64,000 nt of DNA from the NCBI RefSeq assembly GCF_001999465.1, contig NZ_MQMF01000001.1:1240001-1304000 (forward strand), in the 5' to 3' direction. Origin of the DNA: Fictibacillus arsenicus (GTDB taxonomy: Bacteria; Bacillota; Bacilli; Bacillales; Fictibacillaceae). This document shows, piece by piece, positions 19,603-28,917 of the stretch. Positions within the stretch are counted from its first letter, which is position 1. Every line of letters starts with the position of its first letter. The position numbers and the translations under genes were made by a program. The notes under the pieces are model-generated. The model was not told the origin of the DNA and ran no database searches. It saw nothing but the letters and a program-made list of their open reading frames with translations.

Positions 19603-20556
19603 ATGCTTACATCCTTTGGTTTTGTTTCGACGGCTCTCAACTTATATGAAGCCTCGCCAGCAAAAACGATGACATTCGCTACATACCAAAAAAGAGACAA
19701 AAAGGAACGGGAAGCCCAGCTCTTGGCTATTACTAAAAACAATTTGGAGCGCACACTGCGTGTTCTCCATTATTGCATCGCGCACGAGCTGCCTCTATAC
19801 CGAATGTCCTCGTCTATCGTTCCGCTTGCTACGCATCCAGAAGCTGCGTGGGATTATTTAAAAAAGACCAAACAGGAATGCAAAGAGATCGAGAAACTCG
19901 TGAAGAAATATAACCTTAGAACGAGCATGCATCCCAATCAATTCACGCTTTTCACAAGCCCTCGTCCTGAAGTCACTGTAAATGCCGTGAAGGATATGCA
20001 ATATCATTACGATCTATTAAAGGGAATGGGAATTGAGGACCGGAGCTACATTAATATTCATGTCGGCGGTGCTTATGGAGATAAGAAAACGGCTTTAGAG
20101 AGATTTAATGACAATATTAAAATGCTGCCACCAGACGTGAAAAGCCGTATGACGCTTGAGAACGACGATAAGACGTTCACGACTGAAGAAACATTGGAAG
20201 TTTGTGAAAAAGAAGGGGTTCCGCTCATGTTTGATTATCACCATTACAAAGCGAATCCTGGCGATACGCCTTTAGAAGAGCTGCTTCCCCGTTTTGTTCA
20301 GACTTGGAAAAATACAGGGCGACCGCCGAAAGTGCATCTTTCTTCACCGAAAGACGAAAAAGCATATAGGAGCCACCACGACTTTGTCAGTCTGGATTAT
20401 GTGCTACCCTTTTTTAAGATGGTATCAGCGTTCACCGATGAGCTCGACGTCATGATTGAAGCTAAACAAAAAGACCGCGCAGCCCTTCAGCTCATAAGCG
20501 AGCTTGAAAAGGTACGCGGTTTTAAAAGAATGAGCGGCGGAACGATTCTTATGTGA
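19603..20556 (+). CDS. uvsE: UV DNA damage endonuclease UvsE
   Basis: This 317-residue TIM-barrel nuclease nicks DNA 5' to UV photoproducts. Recognisable parts are the N-terminal GFVSTALNLY region, TSMHPNQFTLFTSPRPEV with metal-binding His, NIHVGGAYGDK, LENDDKTFT (metal Glu/Asp) and DYHHYKANPG. The ribosome site AGGGGG is 7 bases before the ATG. B. subtilis ywjD (uvsE) lies next to ywjE, as here. The 3' end overlaps the convergent hydrolase gene by 8 bp. Confidence 0.94.
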   Translation: MLTSFGFVSTALNLYEASPAKTMTFATYQKRDKKEREAQLLAITKNNLERTLRVLHYCIAHELPLYRMSSSIVPLATHPEAAWDYLKKTKQECKEIEKLVKKYNLRTSMHPNQFTLFTSPRPEVTVNAVKDMQYHYDLLKGMGIEDRSYINIHVGGAYGDKKTALERFNDNIKMLPPDVKSRMTLENDDKTFTTEETLEVCEKEGVPLMFDYHHYKANPGDTPLEELLPRFVQTWKNTGRPPKVHLSSPKDEKAYRSHHDFVSLDYVLPFFKMVSAFTDELDVMIEAKQKDRAALQLISELEKVRGFKRMSGGTILM

Positions 20557-21322
20557 GACTGGATACAAAGCGTCTGATTTCTGAATTAAAGCTTTCAAAA
20601 TGCTTAATCGGAAGCTGATGCAATGCTTTTGCCAGCATGACAAACTGAGCTCGCTGATGAACGTTTCTCTGGAACAGATTTCTGTAATAGTGCATATACT
20701 CCGCTCGGTCTCCATATAGAAAAAGAAGCGGAAACTGCCATTCCTTTACTTTTTCTGTACAGTTAAACGACATGCTCTCCTTATAATAGCGCACCCACGT
20801 AGGGCGATCAGTCCGTTTATGATAAAAGAACATCTCTTTCTTTTCATGCTCGGTGTTAGAATGCGTATTTACAAGAATCTGATTTAAAAGGGCTGGTGTG
20901 CTTTTTGCCAGCCTTATTCCTGTTTGGAACTGTTTTTTCAGTGTAAACGTGGAGACTTCCGAAAATCCTCCGCTTAAAATAAGTCCTTTTGTTCGTTCAG
21001 GGTATTTGACTGCAAAGGCTTGAGCAATCGATCCTCCTGATGAATAGCCGCATATCACGGCTTGATCGATCAGCAGGTGATCGAGAAGATCTGCTACGTC
21101 CTCAGCGAGATCATAAATCGTAAAAGTCTCTGAGTCTTTAGCAGTCGACCTGCCATGACCCCTTATGTCTGGAAAAATGGTTTGGCAGACTAAGGAAAGA
21201 CTTTTTTGATAGGCGAACACGAGATGACTCATGCCAGGGGGATGCAAAAAAACGACAGGTGTTCCCTCTCCCAGCTTTTCATAATAGATTTGAAACTCTG
21301 ATGTTAGTCCTGCTAAAGCCAT
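20549..21322 (-). CDS. Alpha/beta-fold hydrolase
   Basis: The 257-residue protein has the oxyanion segment HPPGMSH, an RGHGRS segment, the nucleophile elbow GYSSGG (Ser near residue 97) and a C-terminal His in LHQLPIKH. The fold is clear, the substrate is not. It starts 8 bp after the stop of the XapX gene, so they form a two-gene operon. The tail-to-tail overlap with uvsE is 8 bp. Confidence 0.88.
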   Translation of the reverse strand: MALAGLTSEFQIYYEKLGEGTPVVFLHPPGMSHLVFAYQKSLSLVCQTIFPDIRGHGRSTAKDSETFTIYDLAEDVADLLDHLLIDQAVICGYSSGGSIAQAFAVKYPERTKGLILSGGFSEVSTFTLKKQFQTGIRLAKSTPALLNQILVNTHSNTEHEKKEMFFYHKRTDRPTWVRYYKESMSFNCTEKVKEWQFPLLFLYGDRAEYMHYYRNLFQRNVHQRAQFVMLAKALHQLPIKHFESFNSEIRRFVSSLT

Positions 21323-21329
21323 AATATCC

Positions 21330-21500
21330 TCACTTTAAAAAAGTCGCAGCTACCCATCCGTATAGCTGAAACCCTAAATAGATTCCGACAATCCCCATTA
21401 TTCCCGGAAGAGCAGGAGGTGCGGGAATCGGCAATTTGAACATTGCAAACACAAATCCTACAACGGCACCCGTAATGATCGATAAAAGAATTAATTTCAT
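21330..21500 (-). CDS. XapX-domain small membrane protein
   Basis: This is a 56-residue protein with two membrane helices separated by a Pro-rich hairpin (FKLPIPAPPALPGIMG), the hallmark of the XapX family. The ATG at 21500 has AGGGGG 9 bases upstream. It is below usual ORF-size cutoffs and easily missed. It precedes the hydrolase gene by 8 bp. XapX was named from a xanthosine operon, but the role of the family is unknown. Confidence 0.8.
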   Translation of the reverse strand: MKLILLSIITGAVVGFVFAMFKLPIPAPPALPGIMGIVGIYLGFQLYGWVAATFLK

Positions 21501-21593
21501 CTATATGTACCCCCTAGTCAAATCGAGTTTACCAAATCTATCTCTTAATAATATGGCTCGATGTGCAAACAATATCCCTTATTCATCGTGCTA

Positions 21594-22142
21594 TTATTTT
21601 TTTGACAGCTCATAATGTTTTTTGATGATTCGTATTTGGCCACGGTGACTTAGTTCGTCTTCAAAAACATGAAACCATTTGAAGTAGTTGTTTGAAATTT
21701 CGTTTTCCCACCAAGGAGTCGTCTCATAAAGCCATGAATCTGGAAGCTGTCTAAAGAGCTCCAGCGTTTTTTCGCGCGTTTTAGCCATGTCTTCTAAATA
21801 GAATTCGGCTGGATTCCCCGAAATAATAGCTGCTGCCTCTCCTAAATCCAACGCAGGCTGAAGCGTGTCTGCATATCGTTCGATTTCTTCATCCGGCAAG
21901 TCTTTTCCCTCAGTCGTTAAATACTGATAAATCTTCTCCACTGCCACTAAGTGAGCGAGAAGCATTCCGATCGAGTTCCCTGTGCCGTTGATTCTAAAAT
22001 CGAGCGCTTCCACAGATAGATCCTGAACGCCTCTTATCGTTGTTTCTCGCGTGTATTCCATCATACTAATCAATGTCGAAAAATCCTTCGAATACCCTTC
22101 GATCTCACCAATTACAAACGGGCTTTTGCTTGATGTTGTCAT
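21594..22142 (-). CDS. DinB-family protein
   Basis: This 182-residue four-helix protein has the three His ligands expected in DinB-like putative metal-binding folds: one in the first half (LLAHLVAVEK, near residue 62) and HVFEDELSHRGQ (two His, near residues 158-166). The family includes metal-dependent thiol transferases and DNA-damage-induced proteins. No enzyme partner is adjacent. The poly-T-rich 3' flank may terminate it. Confidence 0.82.
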   Translation of the reverse strand: MTTSSKSPFVIGEIEGYSKDFSTLISMMEYTRETTIRGVQDLSVEALDFRINGTGNSIGMLLAHLVAVEKIYQYLTTEGKDLPDEEIERYADTLQPALDLGEAAAIISGNPAEFYLEDMAKTREKTLELFRQLPDSWLYETTPWWENEISNNYFKWFHVFEDELSHRGQIRIIKKHYELSKK

Positions 22143-22240
22143 AAAAAATTCCCCCTATGCTGTAAGATGCTCTATTAGAATTCAAGAAATGAAGGGGATT
22201 TCCTTTTTCAGGATTAAAGAGGGCACTGAACTCTCAGAGG

Positions 22241-22350
22241 CGAGCATAAATCGCCCAGGACGAGCATAAATCCCAACGAACGCGCATAAATCCCGACGAA
22301 CGCGCATAAATCCCGACGAACGCGCATAAATCCCGACGAACGCGCATAAA
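22241..22350. repeat. Mini-array A: six units, exact 20-bp period
   Basis: Units start at 22241, 22261, 22281, 22301, 22321 and 22341. The core is GAGCATAAATC in the first two units and GCGCATAAATCCCGACGAAC in the later, nearly identical ones. It lies between the argS terminator and the DinB gene start. This is the only array with a 20-bp rather than 21-bp period and the most homogeneous one. Confidence 0.9.
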
Positions 22351-22353
22351 AAG

Positions 22354-22384
22354 AAAAAACCTGCCGGCAGACAGGTTTTTTTAA
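22354..22384 (-). terminator. Terminator after argS
   Basis: AAACCTG and CAGGTTT form a stem around GCCGGC, abutting mini-array A. The T-run is on both strands. It lies a few bases after the argS stop. Confidence 0.8.
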
Positions 22385-22389
22385 TCGTA

Positions 22390-24060
22390 TTACATACGTT
22401 CTGGAGCTTCTACTCCGACGATGTTCAACGCATTTTCGATTGTAATTTGTGTCGCTTTCATTAAAGCAAAACGCGCTTCGGATTTTGCTTTATTTTCTGG
22501 ATCGAGAACACGTTCTGCGTTATAGAAGCTATGAAGAGCTGAAGCCAGCTCGAATACATAGTTCGTCACGCGGTGAGTTAGAAGTTTTTCAGACGCTTCA
22601 TTAATAACCGCAGGGAATTCTCCGATTTTCTTCAAAAGCTCAAACTCTTTTTCGGAATCGACCTGTGACAGGTCTACATTTCCATCATAAGAAAGACCCA
22701 TTTCTTCCCCTTGGCGAAGCATGCTGCAAACGCGGGCATGTGCGTATTGCACGTAGAATACTGGGTTTTCATTTGATTTTGAGACCGCTAAGTCCATATC
22801 AAAATCAAGATGAGTATCGTTTGAACGCATCGCGAAGAAATAACGAGTTGCGTCGATGCCCACTTCTTCCATCAATTCACGTAGTGTAACAGCTTTCCCT
22901 GTACGCTTACTCATACGAACTTTTTCTCCATTTTGGAAAAGAGAAACAAGCTGGATGATCATCACGTCAAGCTGTTCTTTTTTGTAGCCTAAAGCTTGGA
23001 TCGCCGCTTTCATACGAGGTATATAACCGTGGTGGTCAGCTCCCCAGATGTTGATCAGCTTTTCAAACCCGCGCTCAAATTTATCATTATGATAAGCGAT
23101 ATCTGGTGTTAAATACGTGTAAGAACCGTCATTCTTAATCAGTACACGGTTTTTGTCATCACCGTAATCTGTCGTACGGAACCAAGTTGCTCCTTCTTCC
23201 TCATAAACAACATCTTTTGCTTTTAACTTCTCTAGCGCAGCATCGATTTTTCCGTTTTTGTAAAGAGACGTTTCTGAGAACCACACATCAAAGTCCACGC
23301 GGAATTCAGCCAAGTCTTCTTTCAGTTTTTCAAGTTCACGTTTCAAACCGTATTCACGGAAAAAGCTTACACGTTCCGTTTCATCTTTATCCAGCCAAGA
23401 ATCGCCGTACTCTGAAGCGAGATCTTTTCCGAACTCAATAATGTCGGCACCGTGATAGCCATCTTCAGGCATTTCTTTATCCTTGCCTAGCGCCTGGAAG
23501 TAGCGGGCTTCAATGGATGTTGCCAAGTTGTTGATCTGGTTTCCTGCATCATTAATATAAAATTCACGGGAAACATCATAGCCCGCATAATCAAGGATAT
23601 TACAGATCGTGTCACCAACCGCAGCCCCACGCGCATGACCTAAGTGAAGCGTTCCTGTCGGGTTCGCAGATACGAACTCTACCTGAACTTTCTTGCCTCC
23701 CCCAATTTCAGTGCGTCCATAATCCTTGCCTGCTTTTAAAACAGTCGGTACCAGCTCTGTTAAATAAGAATTGTCCATGTAGAAATTGATGAATCCAGGA
23801 CCTGCGATCTCTACCTTTGAGATCGACGCGCGTGTTTTATCAAAATTTGCAACAAGCTCATCCGCGATCATGCGCGGCGCTTTTTTCGCAATACGCGCAA
23901 GCTGCATCGCCATGTTCGTCGCAAAATCTCCGTGTGCTTTATCTTTCGGTACTTCAAGAACCACTTCCGGCAGTTCTTCTTTTTTAGCGAGTCCTGCTTT
24001 AACTGCCGCTTCTTCAATCTCTTCTTTTAACAGGTGCTTGACCTGGTCAAGGATATTCAT
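22390..24060 (-). CDS. argS: Arginyl-tRNA synthetase
   Basis: This 556-residue class I aminoacyl-tRNA synthetase charges tRNA-Arg. The HIGH-like motif is [13 protein letters not shown] near residue 131, and the KMSKS counterpart is RMSKRTG near residue 365. The N-terminal Add-1 domain and C-terminal DALR anticodon-binding domain are intact. It overlaps ywiB by 4 bp, so ywiB-argS are co-translated as in B. subtilis. No T-box leader is visible upstream. Confidence 0.97.
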   Translation of the reverse strand: MNILDQVKHLLKEEIEEAAVKAGLAKKEELPEVVLEVPKDKAHGDFATNMAMQLARIAKKAPRMIADELVANFDKTRASISKVEIAGPGFINFYMDNSYLTELVPTVLKAGKDYGRTEIGGGKKVQVEFVSANPTGTLHLGHARGAAVGDTICNILDYAGYDVSREFYINDAGNQINNLATSIEARYFQALGKDKEMPEDGYHGADIIEFGKDLASEYGDSWLDKDETERVSFFREYGLKRELEKLKEDLAEFRVDFDVWFSETSLYKNGKIDAALEKLKAKDVVYEEEGATWFRTTDYGDDKNRVLIKNDGSYTYLTPDIAYHNDKFERGFEKLINIWGADHHGYIPRMKAAIQALGYKKEQLDVMIIQLVSLFQNGEKVRMSKRTGKAVTLRELMEEVGIDATRYFFAMRSNDTHLDFDMDLAVSKSNENPVFYVQYAHARVCSMLRQGEEMGLSYDGNVDLSQVDSEKEFELLKKIGEFPAVINEASEKLLTHRVTNYVFELASALHSFYNAERVLDPENKAKSEARFALMKATQITIENALNIVGVEAPERM

Positions 24061-24497
24061 GCTTTTGCCTCCTGAAAATTAATCTTGATCCGATGTGTTC
24101 CTGTATGTTCACCCTGCAGAACCAGTTCGTATGCGAGTTTGAGATCGCCTGTTTGATTTTGCTGATTCCACCGGAAATTCATTTCGTGTGTGGTGGTTTC
24201 CATCCAAAGCTGGCCATAAGGGCTGTCGTACATCCCTTTTGTTGTCTGGCCGATTAAATATTTCTGTTTCATAGATACACTGCCTGAGCGGATGATCAGA
24301 ATTCCAGAGTGTGTGATTTTAATAACATTATTGACAGAACCCGCACCTTCTATCTCTTCCTTATATTGAAGATAAGTCACGTCGCCTCTCTTATAGAGCT
24401 TTCCGTCTGTCTCGGTGTAATGCTTTTCTTTTTCACCGCTAAAATGGACTTCTGAACTTATTGCAAGCGCAACAGACAATTCCGTATCTTGATCCAT
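24057..24497 (-). CDS. ywiB: YwiB-family protein (DUF1934)
   Basis: This 146-residue beta-barrel protein is of the DUF1934 family, recognised by the segment [20 protein letters not shown] and its place directly before argS, both as in B. subtilis. It may bind a small ligand; its function is not known. The ribosome site is a weak AGGAAG about 11 bases upstream. Confidence 0.88.
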   Translation of the reverse strand: MDQDTELSVALAISSEVHFSGEKEKHYTETDGKLYKRGDVTYLQYKEEIEGAGSVNNVIKITHSGILIIRSGSVSMKQKYLIGQTTKGMYDSPYGQLWMETTTHEMNFRWNQQNQTGDLKLAYELVLQGEHTGTHRIKINFQEAKA

Positions 24498-24719
24498 GCG
24501 AACAACACTTCCTTTTTTGGTGTAACCTTGCCTTTAACTTACCTATTATAAAAGATTTCACTGCTCCCATTCAACCTTATGGGTGTACTTTAAGAAAATC
24601 ATTTCTTTTTAGAAGTAATTTTATCCCTATAAAAACGAAAATGAGCGTTTGTTTTGGCATGAGATTTGTTTGCAGGTATGATGGCAACGAGAAGTAGAAT
24701 TTAGATTAAGAGGAGGAAG

Positions 24720-25736
24720 ATGATGAAAAACGAAAGAATTTTACTAGTGAACCGTCCAAAGGGAACTCCGGGAAAAAGTGACTTCCGCTTTGAAGAAACA
24801 GCAATTCCAGAACTTGAAAATGATCAAGTGTTAGTGAAAACAATCTATCTTTCTGTAGATCCATATATGAGAGGACGAATGAACGATACAAAATCGTATG
24901 TACCTCCTTTTGAATTAAACGAAGTCATTTCAGGCGGTGTCGTTGGCCAGGTGATTCAATCCCGTTCAGATGAGTTGGCTGAAGGCGATTTTGTAATCGG
25001 CAACCTCGGCTGGCAAAAATACAATGCTGTAAGTGATGCTTCCGTAAGAAAGCTTGACCCTTCTATTGCCCCGCTTACCGCCTATCTTGGTGTATTGGGC
25101 ATGACCGGCCTAACTGCATATTTCGGTCTCCTTGATATCGGCAATCCTCAAGAAGGTGAAACGGTTGTTGTCAGCGGTGCAGCTGGAGCAGTCGGAACGA
25201 TCGTTGGACAGATCGCTAAAATCAAGGGTACGCGAGTTGTCGGGATCGCCGGGTCTGATGAGAAAGTTAGTTATTTAAAAGATGAGCTCGGTTTCGATGA
25301 GGCGATCAACTATAAAACAGATGATGTTTATAAAGCGCTGAAGACTGCATGTCCAGATGGTGTGGATGTGTATTTTGATAACGTTGGCGGCGAGATCTCT
25401 GATCATGTTCTTCGCCAGATCAATAAAGGTGCGCGTATTGCCATCTGCGGTCAGATCGCACTTTATAATCTAGAAAAAATGGACGTAGGACCGCGCATCC
25501 AAAGTCAGCTTCTGATCAACAGCGCACTTATGAAAGGGTTCATTGTGAGCGATTATGCAGCTCATTTTGAAGAAGGTGCCGTTCAGCTCGCTAAATGGCT
25601 AAAAGAAGGCAAGCTTACTTACAGTGAGAACATAGTTGAAGGCTTCGAGAACACGATAGATGCCTTTTTAGGATTGTTTTCCGGGGAAAATACAGGAAAA
25701 CAGCTAGTAAAAGTTGCAGAGCCGGAAAATCTATAA
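24720..25736 (+). CDS. NADP-dependent MDR oxidoreductase (YfmJ-like)
   Basis: This 338-residue zinc-independent medium-chain reductase is of the alkenal/prostaglandin reductase type. Typical segments are VDPYMRGRM near residue 48, the cofactor-binding GAAGAVGTIVGQIAKI near 155 and FDNVGGE near 220. Such enzymes reduce reactive alpha,beta-unsaturated carbonyls. GGAGG lies 3 bases before the first ATG and 6 before the second (24723), so the second may be the true start. It is monocistronic with its own strong terminator. Confidence 0.92.
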   Translation: MMKNERILLVNRPKGTPGKSDFRFEETAIPELENDQVLVKTIYLSVDPYMRGRMNDTKSYVPPFELNEVISGGVVGQVIQSRSDELAEGDFVIGNLGWQKYNAVSDASVRKLDPSIAPLTAYLGVLGMTGLTAYFGLLDIGNPQEGETVVVSGAAGAVGTIVGQIAKIKGTRVVGIAGSDEKVSYLKDELGFDEAINYKTDDVYKALKTACPDGVDVYFDNVGGEISDHVLRQINKGARIAICGQIALYNLEKMDVGPRIQSQLLINSALMKGFIVSDYAAHFEEGAVQLAKWLKEGKLTYSENIVEGFENTIDAFLGLFSGENTGKQLVKVAEPENL

Positions 25737-25751
25737 TTAATCGTTATGATG

Positions 25752-25796
25752 AAGGCTGTTTTCAACCTGAAAGAAGGTTGGAAACAGCCTTTCCTT
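25752..25796 (+). terminator. Terminator after the MDR reductase gene
   Basis: AAGGCTGTTTTCAACCT pairs almost perfectly with AGGTTGGAAACAGCCTT across a short GAAAGA loop, ending in T/C. Confidence 0.85.
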
Positions 25797-25811
25797 ATGG
25801 GCGCAGACGAT

Positions 25812-25916
25812 GAATCCAAAAGTTTGGTGGGTGAATCCAAAAATTTTTGCTCTCAATCCACAAAAAACTAGCCTCAATCCAAAAGTTTTTGCAGTTTATC
25901 CACAAGTCGACACTCG
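25812..25916. repeat. Mini-array B: five units, exact 21-bp period
   Basis: Units start at 25812, 25833, 25854, 25875 and 25896, each beginning gaATCCa or ttATCCa and followed by a more variable half. On the minus strand the core reads TTTTGGATTnA, or TTGTGGATAAA in the last unit. The array runs into GTCGACACTCGTCGAC. The same order of unit types and the same end occur in mini-array C 9.8 kb away. Confidence 0.88.
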
Positions 25917-26000
25917 TCGACATTTTTCGTCATCTGCACCACCCCAATTAACTAAAAAAAGACCGCAGTCCAAAAAGTGCTGCAGTCCACCTAAACTTAT

Positions 26001-27740
26001 TTAAACAGGCAATATCATACTAACAGTCGTTCCTTTGCCTTCTTCACTATGAAACTTAAGCTCGCCTTTATGCTCTTTCATAATCTTTGAACTAACCATC
26101 AAGCCAAGTCCGGTTCCTTTTTCTTTTGTTGTGTAAAAAGGTTCCCCAAGTCTTGCTAAGCGGTCTGCCGGAATTCCGCATCCTTGATCTTTTACGGTCA
26201 CGTGAATGCAATCATCTATCATTTTCCCTTCAATGGAGATGATTCCACCCTTTTCCATTGAGTCCATTGCATTTTTAACCACATTGATCAGCACTTGCTT
26301 CAATTCATTTTCCTCAGCTATAATAAGCGGCAGTTTTTCACATAAATCACTTTGAATTTCTACATTTTGTACAAGTGCCTCTGGCTGAAGCAAAGTTTCT
26401 ACAAACTCAACGAGCTCCCGAAGCGATGTTTTTTTGTAAGACTTCGCTTGAGGTTTTGCCAGCAATAACAGCTGCCCCATGATCTGATCGATGCGATTCA
26501 GTTCTTTATGCATGATGTTGTAGTAGTTCGCAGCGTCGAGCTGTTCGCACTCCTGAAAAAGCTGAATGAAACCTTTTAAAGATGTTAAAGGATTTCTGAT
26601 CTCATGCGCTACTGATGCAGCAAGCTGGCCGACGATTGAAAGTTTATCAGATTGTCGGAGCATTTCCTCGGACTTTTTACGTTCTGAAATGTCACGGGTA
26701 ACCCCAATGATCTCAACCACATTTCCTGTATCATCCGCAATGCTTTTACAAGAGGTTTCGAGCCAGACGAAATGTCCTTCCTTATGCTGCAGCCTGAATT
26801 GAACAGTTGCTGTGCATGGCCCTTCCAACAATTGCTCATGGCCTTTCCGTGCCGCATCTTCATCATCAGGGTGGAGAATCCAATAGCCTGATTTACCGAT
26901 CAGCTCTTCTGCCTTTCTTCCAAGAAGCGTCTCACAAGCAGGGGATATATACGTATATGTGCCGTCCATCGTATGTGTGGTGATCATATCCATCGCATTT
27001 TCAGCGAGCAGCCTGTATCTCGCTTCACTCTCTTCAAGCAGCACACGGGATTCGATCTTTTCCGTTACTTCCCTGCCAAAAACGAGCAGGTTTTTCCGCG
27101 AGCCATCTGGATTAAACACGGGAATTTTATAGACATCAAAAAAGCGCGTTCTTCCGTCTCTTGCTGGCACAAATTCTTCACAACGAACAATTTCTTTTGC
27201 CTGCCAGACTTGTTCATCCGTTTCAATGCAATATTGAAAGACATCTCGAAAGAAAGGCTTAATCTCTGCAAGGTCAGCATCAGTTTTTCCTGTAAAATCA
27301 AATCCGGGCAGTTCAAAGAGCTTGCCGACAAATTCGTTTGCAAACAAAAAGCGTCCGTTTCCATCTTTTATCCCAATAAAATCCGGAACAATGTTCATGA
27401 GCGTTTTTAATAATGGCTCTTGGCAGGAGTGAACGATCGCAGGCTGCTCTTTCAATATAAAATACCGATAGAAATCTTCCTTAACAGGCAGCAACCCTTC
27501 ACTGACCTTCACGCTTATAAAGCCTTTTGCTGTTAAAAGGGTTCCATCTACTCCATCTTTATGACGCAAAACGATTTCATCAATAGACTTTCCTTTAAAA
27601 AATACTGCGTCTTCTGTCAGTTCTAGAAAATGCTGATTCACTGCAGCAACATTCATGCTCGGTGCAACAAGTACAACTGCTTCTGAAAGCTGGTCTATAA
27701 AATTCTGTATATATTTCATATCTCTTGTAATCGCTTCCAT
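26001..27740 (-). CDS. Multi-PAS sensor histidine kinase, sporulation-kinase type
   Basis: This 579-residue cytoplasmic kinase has no membrane segment. Three PAS-like regions fill residues 1-350, the last being the clearest (YRLLAENAMDMITTHT). The HisKA box VAHEIRNPLTSLKGFIQLF (phospho-His near 380) is of the KinA-KinE type. The ATPase domain has the N-box NVVKNAMDS, DQGCGI and GTGLGL. The ATG at 27740 has AGGAGGG 8 bases upstream. No response regulator is adjacent, as for phosphorelay kinases. A TGTCGAAA box lies about 80 bp upstream. Assignment to the sporulation phosphorelay is inference. Confidence 0.9.
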   Translation of the reverse strand: MEAITRDMKYIQNFIDQLSEAVVLVAPSMNVAAVNQHFLELTEDAVFFKGKSIDEIVLRHKDGVDGTLLTAKGFISVKVSEGLLPVKEDFYRYFILKEQPAIVHSCQEPLLKTLMNIVPDFIGIKDGNGRFLFANEFVGKLFELPGFDFTGKTDADLAEIKPFFRDVFQYCIETDEQVWQAKEIVRCEEFVPARDGRTRFFDVYKIPVFNPDGSRKNLLVFGREVTEKIESRVLLEESEARYRLLAENAMDMITTHTMDGTYTYISPACETLLGRKAEELIGKSGYWILHPDDEDAARKGHEQLLEGPCTATVQFRLQHKEGHFVWLETSCKSIADDTGNVVEIIGVTRDISERKKSEEMLRQSDKLSIVGQLAASVAHEIRNPLTSLKGFIQLFQECEQLDAANYYNIMHKELNRIDQIMGQLLLLAKPQAKSYKKTSLRELVEFVETLLQPEALVQNVEIQSDLCEKLPLIIAEENELKQVLINVVKNAMDSMEKGGIISIEGKMIDDCIHVTVKDQGCGIPADRLARLGEPFYTTKEKGTGLGLMVSSKIMKEHKGELKFHSEEGKGTTVSMILPV

Positions 27741-27815
27741 TCCGATCATTCCCTCCTTTTCGCCGGTATTTATCTTATTTTAACTATAGCAAAAATGACT
27801 AAAATATATAACAAA

Positions 27816-27824
27816 TTTCGACAT
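27816..27824 (-). promoter_or_regulatory. Candidate Spo0A box before the kinase gene
   Basis: TGTCGAAA on the minus strand matches the 0A-box core TGTCGAA. It is about 80 bp upstream of the kinase start. Single 7-mers arise by chance, so this is only a candidate. Confidence 0.4.
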
Positions 27825-27923
27825 TTTCCGATATTTTCATAAGAAACGTCATACAAAACACTTATATTTCTTTAAGTCCCCATTGATTTACTTTTATTCT
27901 TTCTATATATTTATTGAATGTAG

Positions 27924-27936
27924 GAGGTCAGACCTC
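27924..27936. promoter_or_regulatory. GAGGTC-A-GACCTC palindrome upstream of the AmiS/UreI gene
   Basis: A perfect 6-1-6 inverted repeat lies 43 bp before the gene start, followed after 4 bases by a second repeat ATTGT-CT-ACAAT. GGTC-N-GACC half-sites are typical of GntR/FadR-type operators. A similar palindrome at 13602 in a non-promoter position argues for caution. Confidence 0.4.
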
Positions 27937-27979
27937 TTATTGTCTACAATTAAACTTAAAAAGTAATGAGGGAATTCTT

Positions 27980-28603
27980 ATGGGTGCTATCGGGTTATTG
28001 TTCTCTGGTGCGGCATTGTTTTTGAACAGTTTAATGCTGCTCGGTAAAGCTGAAGATAAAAGTGTAGCGTTTTTTAATATATTAGTTGGACTCTTGCAGG
28101 TCATAACGCCGATCTATCTAATCATCACATCTGACCAATCGAACTGGTCGATGTTCAACAATGGGGCTGTCTTTTTATTTGGCTTCACCTATCTCTATTT
28201 AGGTGCAACAATCTTGAAAGGCTACGATTGGAGCGGTCTTGGCTGGTACTCCCTATGGGTTGCGATGATGGCGCTCGTATATGCGGTTGTATTTTACATT
28301 AAAGAAAACGATGTACTTAACGCTCTTATTTGGGTGATGTGGGCCTTTTTATGGTTCTTGTTCTACTTATCATCTGCTCTTAAAAAGCCATATGAAGCTT
28401 ACATCGGAAGAGTCGCTTTTGTTCAATCATGGGTGACATTGACGCTTCCATCACTATTCATGCTGCTGGATATGTGGCAGATCGTAAAGCTTCAGCAACT
28501 GTGGATCTATATTTGTTTAGCATCATTCCTATATTTTGCAGTGGAAGCTATCCTTTTCTTTAAAGGGAAAAAGGAAGAACAGCTTCAAGAAGTAATACAA
28601 TAA
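27980..28603 (+). CDS. AmiS/UreI-family amide or urea channel
   Basis: This 207-residue protein has six or seven membrane helices. The family pattern is clear: GLLFSGAALFLNSLMLLG at the start, FGFTYLYLGA near residue 75 and GLGWYSLWVA near 93. Known members are urea or short-chain amide channels (UreI, AmiS). The ATG at 27980 has GAGGG 7 bases upstream; the open frame upstream to 27914 is not part of the family. It is monocistronic. No urease or amidase gene is in the window, so its substrate enzyme is elsewhere. Confidence 0.9.
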   Translation: MGAIGLLFSGAALFLNSLMLLGKAEDKSVAFFNILVGLLQVITPIYLIITSDQSNWSMFNNGAVFLFGFTYLYLGATILKGYDWSGLGWYSLWVAMMALVYAVVFYIKENDVLNALIWVMWAFLWFLFYLSSALKKPYEAYIGRVAFVQSWVTLTLPSLFMLLDMWQIVKLQQLWIYICLASFLYFAVEAILFFKGKKEEQLQEVIQ

Positions 28604-28612
28604 TAAAGTTGA

Positions 28613-28647
28613 AGGCTACCCCGTTTGATATGGGGTAGTTTTTTTTG
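28613..28647 (+). terminator. Terminator after the AmiS/UreI gene
   Basis: CTACCCC and GGGGTAG form a stem followed by eight T residues. Confidence 0.88.
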
Positions 28648-28701
28648 TTTATGCAAGAGATTTAGGGTATACAGCGCGCGAAAATTGTAATAGAGAGCCG
28701 A

Positions 28702-28800
28702 CTCGTGGTTATATTTTTTTATCCGTGGAATTAATTGAGTTTAACCTGTAATAAAAGCCATTTACCGTGTAATAAAGTCATTTAGTGTGGAATTAATCAC
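28702..28800. repeat. Mini-array D: four to five units, 20-22-bp spacing
   Basis: Units share TTAxCCGTGxAATAAA-like cores: TTATCCGTGGAATTAA, TTAACCTGTAATAAAA, TTACCGTGTAATAAAG and TTAGTGTGGAATTAAT. Spacing is 20-22 bp, less strict than in the other arrays. It lies between two terminators, downstream of the AmiS/UreI gene and of speB. Confidence 0.75.
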
Positions 28801-28870
28801 TAACATACCAAGCAAGGTATAAGCTAAGGATCCGTTTCGGTCGCCGAAACTGTACATATTCCATTAAAAC

Positions 28871-28910
28871 AAAAGGATGCAGTCCCATAATGGAACTGCA
28901 TCCTTAGAAA
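28871..28910 (-). terminator. Terminator after speB
   Basis: AAGGATGCAGT and ACTGCATCCTT form a stem, followed on the minus strand by TTTTG. Confidence 0.85.
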
Positions 28911-28917
28911 AAACTTA

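Noticed and set aside
22241-22350. CRISPR array
   Set aside because: Units are 20-21 bp with no separate 25-40-bp spacers, no direct repeat of CRISPR length and no cas genes in the window.
24498-24719. T-box leader for argS-ywiB
   Set aside because: No specifier loop, T-box sequence or terminator/antiterminator pair is visible before ywiB.
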